Positions 37,401 through 49,400 of a DNA stretch of 64,000 nucleotides are shown here, one piece after another (the first letter of the stretch is position 1; the number at the start of each line of letters is the position of its first letter). The notes below the pieces were generated by a model. That model had not been told where the DNA came from. It worked only from the letters and a program-made list of their open reading frames with translations, and made no database searches. This DNA comes from Trichoplax sp. H2 (Eukaryota; Placozoa; Uniplacotomia; Trichoplacea). Both the position numbers and the translations under genes were made by a program. The stretch lies in assembly GCA_003344405.1 (NCBI GenBank), contig NOWV01000264.1, positions 1-64,000 of the forward strand, given 5' to 3'.

Positions 37401-40400
37401 TATATCAACATCACATGTTAGCGAAACATAGCCAACGCAAGTATTATATCCCATCTAGTCTGATGTTACCCTAATCGAATAAATCATTCATTATTATAGA
37501 TTTAAATAGCTGCAGATCCAATCCATGTCAATTTGGAGGTACTTGCACCAGTATTGGTCCTGATGTCTATGCATGTAGTTGTCCTGTTGGATATACTGGC
37601 AAAAATTGTCAAACAGGTAGCAGATTGGTATCTATAAAATGATTTTCCAAATCAAAATGATTAGCTTTAATATAACGGAAATCTACTAAAGCAGGCATTG
37701 GCATAATTGTTGGGGCTTTACAAGTCATTAGAGAAGATACAGGAATAAAAAACTTAAAAAATGAATTAACAACTCATTAAATAATCGCTTGTACTGTTAA
37801 AATACGTTTCTATTTGCTTGATGCATTCTTATTAGAAACAGTTACCGAGACCATTAGTTTTAGATTTATTTATTTCTTGATTTACTCATTTAGCAAACAA
37901 GGGCTCCAAAAGCTGCTAGAATGATAAAATGATTGCAGCTTCAGATTTTATTCTCTTTCACCAATAATAACTGCAATTCCTACGTAACCTATGTTTGATC
38001 AACCTATTTCAAATTTCTCATTAACTTTAGATATCAATCACTGCCTTGGACATGCTTGTTTAAACGGTGCAACCTGTATCGATGGTGTAACTTCATATAC
38101 TTGCTCGTGCAATTCTAACTGGACAGGTTCTGTCTGTGATCAAGGTAAGATAAATTATAATATCACGTTTGATTAAAAGTAGGGGATAAATATACTCTGT
38201 CTCAGATAAGTGCTGTACTAAAAGTTATCACCTATTTTAATAGCAATATGTAGAACAGGATGCAATCTATTGCATGGCAACTGTCATAACAGCCCGATGC
38301 AGTGCTTGTAAGTTAATATTGGAAACTTGTTAACTTCAATTAATGCATTATTCAATTTATTAGCATTAGGACTTATATATATAATAATACAACCGATTAG
38401 TATAATGTTAATAGAAACCTTGACACTTTCTAAACAAGGTGCATTAATGGCTGGACTGGAAATACTTGCAACACTTGCGTTAAAAGAGAAGGCTGTACAG
38501 GTCCGTTTACTACTCATAAAAGTGTTTGAAATGTTATTGATTTAACATCCCGAATGCGTTCTTTGGCTAGCATTTGATAAAATTCCTCCGCCATGGCAAC
38601 GTTTTCTTAAATTATATTATTTGTCCATCAATATTGTGATATTACATGTTCAGTATTATTGCAATTCATTGATTGCCCCATTACGACCATTAATGTAGAG
38701 ATTATATCACACGTACAGTAAGAGTATCTACTCGTCTTCGTATTTTTCGTTTAGTAACATTGAACATGTTCAGTACTATTGCAATTAATTCGTTACCCCA
38801 TCGTAACCATTAAAAGGGATATATTGTACGTAGGGTAAGATTATCTACTCATCTCATTTATACTTTTCGTTCAGTAACATTGAGTATGTTTAGTACTATT
38901 ACAATTTATTCCGTGCCTCGTCGTAACCATTAAAGGGGGTTCTAAATGCACGTAACATAAGACTATCTACTCGTCTTATTCATTTTTTTCGTTTGATAAC
39001 ATTGGTATGTACAGCATTGTAGCAATTCATTTGTTACCCTATCGTAACCATAAAAGGGGTAGATATAAACGTAATGTAAAGACTATCTACTCATCTTATT
39101 TGCATTTTTCGTTTGATAAAATTTAGCCAATGGCTACTGTGTTAATGCTAATGAATGTATCTGTAGAGATCATTACAGTGGTCCAAATTGTCAATATGGT
39201 TAGTATTCTGTTGGTTAATATCATGATCATGATCATCAATAGGATATTTAAATTTTTGACTTAATTCGGATTAATTTACTGTGATAGATAATAATAAATG
39301 CAGACTGGGACCTTGTCAAAATGGAGGAAACTGTACTAATGTCTTACCTGATAGCTATTCTTGTGGTTGTTTGCCAGGTTTTACTGGTAGCAATTGCAAT
39401 ACAAGTACGTTGATGCCATTTATTGTCATAGTACTGGTAAATTCAATATGTGCTATTACAAAAACAATTTATTCAATATAATATCATCTTGCTGCATATG
39501 ATACTTTCATAATCAATAGACCGATACTTTATTAGTTTTTCTTTGTTTTACTATATCTATATTAGCACTTTCATTAAGTCATACTTTAGCATATATATTT
39601 GATAAATATCCATGTCTGTCTGGACTATTATGTCATCGTGCATTAGCACGTCCAGTAAGTCGTACGTTAATTTATATATTTGACAAATATTTATGTCTGC
39701 CTTTACTATTATGTTACTGTGCATTAGCATACTCAGTAAGTCATATGTTATTTTATATATCTGGCAAAACATTCATATCTGTTTTAACTATTATGTCACT
39801 GTACTATTGTAACGTTGTTTGCAGTTAGCTAATATCTGCAAGACACAAAATTATCAGCTAGAAAACTGTATTCAATTGTTCTTTATTCGATTGTAGTTCA
39901 TGAAAACTCTACGAATTAGATAAATAGCTCTAGATTATTAAGTTTTATAGGCTAGACTAAGCTGCTGCATATTGCAATTATTAATGTAGGTTTAAAGGGT
40001 AATATTTGTATGTTTCTCCGTAGATCTAAATTTTTTACCTTTGATATAACAGATATCAATGAATGCTCCTCAAACCCTTGCGATAATAATGCTACTTGTA
40101 GCGATCGAGTAAATGGCTTCCTATGCTTATGCAATGTAGGCTTTAATGGCACTAACTGCGAAAATGGTAGGTACAAATACAGATCCAGACAGGTTATGCG
40201 ATTGATGATCATTATGATCTGCATACTTAAAGGTTGAGACTATTTGCAAACGAGGGAAAGATCATGTTTCTAATATGATCATTCTAATCTATTTCATTTA
40301 GATAATAATGCCTGTAGAATTTCTCCATGTCAGAATGAAGGAAATTGTTCTGACATTGTACCCAATAAATATAAGTGTGACTGTCCTAATGGTTTCAATG

Positions 40401-43400
40401 GAACTAACTGCGAAAATAGTTAGTAACATCACAGTCTAATTTTAAGATTGGCTTATATTACAGTCAACTACTGTAATAATGTATATCATAGCTTCTCGTC
40501 ATTAACTTGAAAAATTTGTTATAAATGCAGTGTTCTAAACTAGAAATAACGATTATTTCAGATATCAACGAATGTCATACCAAACCCTGCCTAAATTCAG
40601 GAACCTGCATCGATGACATTAATAAATTTACGTGCCACTGCACAACTAATTGGACGGGCACCCTTTGCGAAAATGGTAAACAGCTTTTTCTTGATATGAT
40701 CTACGCATTACTATGCTGTCTGAAAAGCAAATCATTGTTATATACAGTAATTACAACTTGTACTTAGAATCGATCACTGATCTAAAGTAATTCTACGCTA
40801 TTTGTTGAATTTATAGATCTAAATTCATGTCGTAATAATCCATGCGTAAATGGTGCTACTTGTCAAAATACCGGACTGAATACGTATAACTGCAGTTGTG
40901 CACCTGGTTTCACCGGCTCGCAATGCGGAACGGGTTGGTTGATTATTTTGTGTAGCTAAATATATTTTTAAAAACTATCGTTATGCATTTTATTCTTACA
41001 TACTCTATTATAGTGTATGGTTAAAATCTCTATCATTCCTATCGGTAACGATATCAGGATGCATCTTTTCTAAAATACCATATGCAAAAGCATGTATATT
41101 TTACTTCATATAGCTGCACGATTGCACACTGTAGCTTTGATATCTCAATGAAATGTTAATTTTAAGCTTCCTAACGACATCCTGATCATGTATTTATTCC
41201 AAGTACCATCCTTCTCCTCAAAAATCGGAAATAATATTAACAAAATTTTATCTTGATAGGCATTAATGAATGTTCATCTAATCCGTGTGTAAGTGGGCAT
41301 GGTACTTGTGACGATGCCGTTAATCGCTATACCTGCTTGTGTTCAGCTGAATGGACAGGAGTCCATTGCGAAAATGGTTTGTACGCGTGAATTTGATTAT
41401 TATACCTTGCAATATTTGTTCATCACAGAGCTCGTGTATAGGAAATAGTGTCTATAGTGAGAACCCGATGATCATAAGTAAGACGCGGCGCTAGACCTGA
41501 GTGGATTAGCGATGTCAAGGATATTACATTTAGGCGTTAAGATAGTCGAGTGCCGCTAGTGAATAACTTTAGAGAAGATACCTGTAGCTTTAAGTGATAA
41601 TGCGGAAGGAATTTCAGTCTGAGATCTACCTGTTTATAGCTTATATGGTCTAAGTTTGCTATTGTAACATTTAGCAATAATTTTAAATAACAAACTCTTT
41701 TTATCTACTAATATTGGAAAAGGATTTATTGCGGAACTGTTCCCTAGTAGGGATAAAAACAGTGCTTTATTACAAACTCATACTTGGGGCGACTATAACA
41801 TGACTAAGCTTTCTAATTCTGTCCTAACAGATCTAAACAGCTGTCGAAGTAATCCATGTCAAAACAGTGCTACCTGCACCAACACAGGCCCTAACAGCTA
41901 TAACTGTACCTGCCATGCCGGCTTTACTGGAAAAAACTGCGAAACAAGTAAGTATAATAAACACACTATAACTAGATTTATTATTTGCGATTGCTAAGTA
42001 TTAGAATATCCTATCCTATCCAGTGGATGATAAATATTTTTATCACAGATATTAACGAATGCTTGTCGCAGCCTTGCCGAAATAGCGGCACGTGTATCGA
42101 TAGAGTTAATCGTTTCAGTTGTCAGTGTTCTAGAAGGTGGACTGGAACTACTTGTACTGGAGGTATGCTATTACTCTGCTAAAGTTAACTGTGAAATTTG
42201 ATAAGAAATGGTTTATGTGCTCATTACAAAAACTAATTCATAGCTATTGCAATTTCTAAGCGATTTTACATGAATCGTATAAGTATGATAAACTTTCTTC
42301 AACAGCACTACTTTTACATCAAGCAGACAAGTATCATAAATCATTTAGAATACATATATATATCCTTAAATATCGAAAAGTCCAAGTTGACACATTTCAA
42401 CTCTATCATAAGCCTAAAATTTAAGGTCCGGCAGCTTCATTCAAATGTTAAAGGAATACGTACATTTATTGGGTTCCCATCTCTATGCCAATATTCTTCT
42501 GTTAAGTGTCTATATAAGTGCCTTATGGGGCTACCATTAAAGCTGAGGGCACAGCTAAATCTATACGGATATTTTCAATTTGAATCAGTTTGAGGGTTCC
42601 GGAGGTCATACATAACTACTCTACGCTGGATTCGTGGGTAGTAACGATATGCTAACACCATATAATTTTGCTTACAAACCGTAAATAAATAAAGTGCTAA
42701 ACAATAAATTTCAAAGAAAATTATCACTTAAATTATTTAGAACTCTCGACCACCCCATCGGATAACTTACAACATGCTTTACAATTATAATGTTACCATA
42801 AGAATATAATTATTTAGCTAATCTAATCCAGTACCTTACCACAACTAATAGAATCGATTGAATATTTTCAGACTTGCAATATTGTAACAATATACCATGC
42901 GATAATGAAGGATTATGCAGCAATACTGGCATTAATACTTATTGGTGTCATTGTAGCCCTGGTTATACTGGCCAAAATTGTCAAACAGGTAAAATTGCAA
43001 GTGATTTATTAAATATTTGATCGCTTAGTCTCTTTAACTTGAACTAATTTTACGTTCATTCTAATTTAAACCGTAAATTCGACTGCGTTCGGTCGTAGAT
43101 ATCAACGAATGTGTCTCCAATCCATGCCAGAATAAGGGCAATTGTACCGATTTCGTTAATAAATTTAATTGTACATGCGATGCTGGATTTACAGGAAAGT
43201 TTTGCCAGGTTAACATCGATGAATGCCTATCATCGCCGTGTATAAATGGCGGACTATGCATGGATGGAATCGATCAATATAACTGTCAGTGTCCAGCAGG
43301 TTTTACTGGTATCCACTGTGAAATTAATATCAACGAATGTGCAAGTAATCCATGCATCAACAGCTACAGATGCCGTGATTCCATAGATGGCTACTTTTGT

Positions 43401-46400
43401 GACTGTAACATTGGTTTTACTGGCTCAAACTGTGAAACAAATATTAATGAATGTGCCAGCCAGCCTTGCTTGAATAATGCAATGTGCAATGATTCCATTA
43501 ATAATTATTCATGTATTTGCAATTCTGGCTTTACGGGAATATATTGTGAAACCAATATTAACGAATGCCTATCGATGCCATGCCGTAATAACGGCACCTG
43601 TATCGATCTGATTAATGCTTATGTGTGTCAATGTTTTAACACAGGCTTTACTGGACTTAACTGTGAAAGCAGTGAGTTTATAAATTCTTCTATCACTAAT
43701 AGAAGTTAATATGAGACGAATGCTAAAAAACGATATAATCTTGGTTTTCCTAGCTTTATAAGACAGTTTACGATTAAAAATTTATTATATAGATTAGATT
43801 AAATAATCATATTTATTATCTTCATAGATATCGATAACTGCCAATCAGCTATCTGCTACCATAATGGAACATGTATCGATGAGATAAGAGATTATCATTG
43901 CAATTGTACAAGTGGCTGGGAAGGCAAGCAATGCCTGCAAGGTAGTAAAACTTAAAATACCTATACAATATAAGAGTAATTGTATCAAAAACGACGCACT
44001 GATATTAAACTTATATACATTCAAATTAATTTTTCAATTCTCTATCTTGTATAATCAGAAACCAATGAATGTTTATCCAACCCCTGCTTCCATGATAGTA
44101 CCTGCATCGATATGTTTGACATGTACCGGTGCAATTGTACTAACGGATATAACGGCACAAACTGCGAAAGTGAAATTAACGAATGTGCTTCTTCGCCGTG
44201 TCTTCATGGCGGTTTCTGCGAAAATGCAATTGGTAGCTTTATTTGCCACTGCGGTTTTGATGGCTTTACTGGTGACCGATGTGAAATCAGTTAGTTTCGA
44301 AAATAATTAGAAATGTGATAATATTTACTGATGGACTTATACACATTGTTCAAAGATTAACACTGTTGAATACATTTATCTATCATTTTTCTGCAATGAT
44401 CTTGGTTAAGATTCCACTTTTTAACGAATCAGTTGTAATAACGTATAATCGGAAAAGCATGTCTACCCTTATTATGTTTTTACTGATAGACTTATGCATA
44501 CTTTATTATTTATAGATTCATAGATTAATACTGTACATTTATCTATTATTTTTCTAATCTAATTAAGGCTAAAACTTCACTTTTTAATAAATTAGTATAT
44601 AACGACGTATAATCTGATATACATGTTTACCGATAAGCGTTTCTATGCCACTGCTAGACTACGTATTCGATAGCATATTCGCTCAATCAAATGATGTTGA
44701 TTCCTAATTTTTTATCTCTTCATCTTTTAAAAATTAGATATTGATGATTGCATCAATAGTCCATGCAATAATAATGGGACATGCATCGATTTAGTGAACG
44801 ATTTTAGGTGTAATTGTGCTAATGGCTACTCTGGAAAACGCTGTGATATTAATATCGACGAATGTCAATCTCAACCTTGTATGCATAATGGAACATGCAT
44901 TGATCAAATTCATAGTTATCGATGTAATTGCCTTGGTGGATATACTGGCAATGCTTGTGCTATCAACATTAACGAATGTTCATCCAGTCCGTGTCAAAAT
45001 AATGCTAGCTGTGTGGATATTATCGATGAATATATCTGTGATTGTGCAAACGGCTTTACGGGTACTGTATGTGAGACTAATATCAACGAATGTCGATCGC
45101 AACCTTGCAGTAATGGGGCAACTTGCATTGACATGATTGATGGTTATAAATGCAACTGCAAGAATGGATTTACTGGTATTACTTGCGGTATTAACATTAA
45201 AGAATGTTTATCGCAACCTTGCCAAAATAATGGCACCTGCATTGATATGGTCAACAGATATATTTGCAATTGTAACCCTGGTTATACTGGAATTCATTGC
45301 CAAACAGATATCAATGAATGCCAATCACAACCATGTCAAAATAATGGTACTTGCTTCGATTTAATCAATTACTTTAGTTGTAACTGTATTGCTGGATATA
45401 CTGGACCTACCTGTCAAATTAACATTAATGAATGCCAATCGCATCCATGTCAGAACAATGCTACCTGCCAAGATATGGTCAATGGTTATAATTGCCATTG
45501 CGCCGACGGATATACTGGAAATACTTGCGATATCGATATTAACGAATGTCAATCTCAACCGTGTATTCATAATGGAACTTGTATCGATTTAATAGACGAA
45601 TTTAATTGCATTTGCGCTGATGGCTATACCGGAGTAATGTGCCAAACAGACATTAACGAATGTCAATCTGTGCCTTGCTTGAATAATGGAACTTGTCTGG
45701 TAAGTCAAATGGTTTATTGCATAGATCAAAGTCTTAGATTAGTTAAGTGTATTTTAAAAATAGCCACCAATTATCCTTTCCGGTCGTTTTATGACTGTAG
45801 TGTAATATGTCCGATATATCGAATGGTTTATTGTATAGACAAAAGTATTGATTAGTGAAGGCTATTTTATAAATAGCTACCAATGAATCTTTCTGATCGT
45901 TTTATGACTATCACTTTTAGGATTTGATTGGTAGCTATCAATGCCAATGTCAACCTGGTTACACTGGATTACAGTGCCAAGTCGATATCAACGAATGCGC
46001 TAGCAATCCTTGCGTGAATAGTGGAACTTGTTTGGATCAAATCAATCAATATCAGTGCAGATGTAATCCGGGCTATACTGGAACCCAATGTCAAACTGAA
46101 ATTAATGAATGTCAATCAACTCCATGCCTTAACGGGGCAATTTGTAATGATTACGTTAATTACTATAATTGCACCTGTTTACCTGGTTTTACTGGTCAAT
46201 ATTGTGAAATTGAAATCAACGAATGTAATTCTTCACCTTGTCGTCACGGTTAGTCATTTCTATCATTTTGAGCTAGCGTTAATTCAGTAGTTCTCAATCT
46301 TTTCGGGACAAAAGCCTCTTTTTATGCTATACAGTACTTAGTCTATTTAATGCAATATGTTCCAACCTAAAATCAGCAGGATTAGAGATTTATGTTAGCT

Positions 46401-49400
46401 ATTTTCAGCATATGATGGAAATAGTATCAACCTATCGCCTTTTTTAAGTCAAGAAATAATTTAAAGAGATTTATGATTGTTTTTTGACTTATAGGTGGAA
46501 CATGCAACGATTTCATCAATGCTTACAACTGTACATGCATCCCTGGCTACACTGGAATACATTGCGAAATCGACATCGATGAATGTGCGAGTAATCCATG
46601 CGTCAACTCCATTCTTTGCGCGAACCTTTTGGATAAATATCTATGCTATTGCAAGCAGGGCTTTACCGGCGTTAATTGTCAAACTAATATTAACGAATGC
46701 GCTTCAAATCCATGTCAAAATTCTGGTACTTGTACTGATTACGTCAACTATTATCAATGTACCTGCATGCCAGGATATACTGGTAGTACTTGTGAAGTGA
46801 ATATTAATGAATGTGCCAGTGCACCATGTCGCTATGGCGGTACATGTCTAGATCTAGTCAATGGCTATAACTGCACATGTGAAGGTGGTTATACTGGAGC
46901 AGATTGTCAGATTAATATTAATGAATGCTCGAGTATGCCTTGTTTAAATGGTGCTACTTGTATCGATAATTTAGATGCATTTGATTGTACATGTGCAGCT
47001 GGGTTTACTGGTGTAATATGTGAAACAAATATTAATGATTGCAACCCTAATCCATGTCGCAATAATGGAACCTGTACAGATTTGATTAATGACTACCATT
47101 GCAACTGTTTACCTGGCATCCAAGGCAAATCATGCATTGATAGCTGTAATGGTCAACCTTGCCAGCATAATGGGACTTGCCAAGATCAACACGATTCTTA
47201 TAAGTGCTATTGTGCAATAGGATATACAGGAATCGATTGTGAAATTAATATTGATGAATGCAGCAGCAGTCCTTGTTTGCATGGTGCGTGTTTTGATGGT
47301 ATAGATGGTTATCGATGCTTATGCATTGTTGGTTATACTGGAACTAACTGCATTACAGAAATTGATGAATGTTCTGATCAACCGTGTATTAATGGAACAT
47401 GTCGAGATAGAATTAACGATTTTTATTGCAACTGCACACCTGGCTTCGATGGAAAAAGATGTCAAAATGACATCAACGAATGCCTATCCAATCCTTGTAG
47501 AAATGATGGCACTTGTATTGATAATATTAACAGCTACCAATGTACATGCTTTGGTTATACTGGTGTCAATTGTGAGACAGAAATTGACGAATGTGCTAGT
47601 TCACCATGTACTTCTAATGGCGTTTGTGTCAACAGGATTGGTAGCTATTCTTGCGCTTGTAAGCCAGGATTTACTGGTAGTAAATGTCAAACGAATATTA
47701 ACGAATGTGCATCATCGCCTTGCGTGCATGGATCTTGTGTCGATTCCGTCTTTGGCTATAAATGCAATTGTAATGCAGGCTATACTGGTGGTCATTGCCA
47801 GAATGAAATCAATGAGTGTGCTTTTGTGCATTGTTTTAACGGTAACTGTATCGATTTAATTGCAAATTATACTTGTAATTGTACAGCTGGCTATACTGGC
47901 CGATATTGCCAATTCGATATTAACGAATGCCAAAGTAATCCATGCCAAAATGGAGCAACATGCGCTGATTTAATCAATCGTTATCAGTGCTACTGCCAAT
48001 ACGGTTTTACTGGCACTCAATGTGAAACCAACATCAACGAATGTAGCAGTAATCCATGTCGTCATAGAGGAACATGCCATGATCAAATCAATGGCTATTC
48101 TTGTTCTTGTCCAGTTGGTTATACTGGAACAGTGTGCCAAACGGATATCAATGAATGCCAGCCTAATCCATGCCATAACCAGGGACAGTGTACAGATAAA
48201 ATAAATGGATACAATTGCACTTGCCTGTAAGTTTTTTATGCTATGCAACTGCTTCAAATAGTCAGTTTCAAGAAGCTCTGCAGTACCTTACCAGTTAAAA
48301 ATAGATTCAAATAATTTATTTTTTACTATACCATAAGAAGTAACTTTAGTTCATTAACATGCCAAAACAGGGACCATGTACAGATAAAATAAATGCTCAT
48401 AATTGTACTTGCATGTGAGTTATTTTATACAATATATTTACTCCAAATAGATCCGTTTCAATAAGCTCTAAAGTATCTTACCAGTTAAAGAATATACCAA
48501 TATAAATAGTTTATTCTCTTACTATAAGTAACCATCGTTCAATAACATACCAAAACCGGGGACAGAATATAAAATAAAAATAAATGGCTGTAATTTCATT
48601 TGCTTTTAAGATCTTTTATCAATCCAACTGCTTCAAATAGATCTGTTTCTATGAGCTCTAATGCGTCTTAATAGTTAAAGAAATACATAAACAGTTTTAG
48701 TCTCTTACTATAAGAAGTAACCTTAGTTCATTAAGACTACCATTTCAGATATATTACTAAAGCTTTGATTTTGTTGCATTAGACCTGGTTTCACCGGTGT
48801 AACATGCGAGACCAATATTAACGAATGTGCTAGCAATCCATGCGTTCATGCATTTAGCTGTGTTGATCAAGTTAATAACGTGCACTGTAATTGCCAACCT
48901 GGTTACCATGGCCACTTCTGCCAGATTCAAACAAATGAATGTTTATCATCTCCATGTGTTAATGGCACTTGTATCGACCAAATTAACTCATATCATTGCA
49001 ATTGCTCAACTGGTTTTACTGGCAGTAATTGCGACACTGATATCAACTATTGCACTAATGTCAATTGTAATAATCACGGTAACTGCATCGATTCACTAAC
49101 TACCTATCATTGCCAATGTAATCCAGGCTATACTGGCAAAGATTGTCAAACAGGTAACATATGCAATAGATGCCTGCATTTCTCTACGAAAATTTGTTAG
49201 CTGTTTGCAATATCTGATTCAATTTCATCTTAAACTTTATTAATACTTATCAACTTCAAATTTTAAAGTCGGTACTATTAAGAATAATAGAAGTCGATTT
49301 CTGCTAGTTAACAAATGATATATCCGGTGTATTAAGATTTTATTCCTATGCTAAAGATCACCTTTAAGAAATTAGATTAAATAGCTTAGGTAACGTAATG

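Noticed and set aside
38144-38244. Boundary between two separate genes within gene C
   Set aside because: Intron is only about 100 nt, phases match, and no start codon with signal peptide follows; still needs RNA support.
41460-41640. C/D-box snoRNA in the G/C-richer gene C intron
   Set aside because: A GATGAT and a CTGA occur but not in proper RTGATGA/CTGA form with a closing terminal stem.
42270-42593. 107-codon open frame on the plus strand inside a gene C intron
   Set aside because: No signal peptide, domain or cysteine pattern; it lies wholly within an intron between two in-frame EGF exons and its composition looks like ordinary AT-rich intron.
43912-44310. Long alternative-frame open frames over the EGF arrays (also 44816-45136, 45361-45570, 47305-47859, 57985-58449)
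   Set aside because: Shadow frames created by the biased codon content of tandem EGF repeats; they lack cysteine spacing and overlap the true frame.
48556-48612. Third copy of the duplicated exon end as a real exon
   Set aside because: Donor lost (TTTTAAGA), cysteines not preserved in a single frame, no convincing acceptor.
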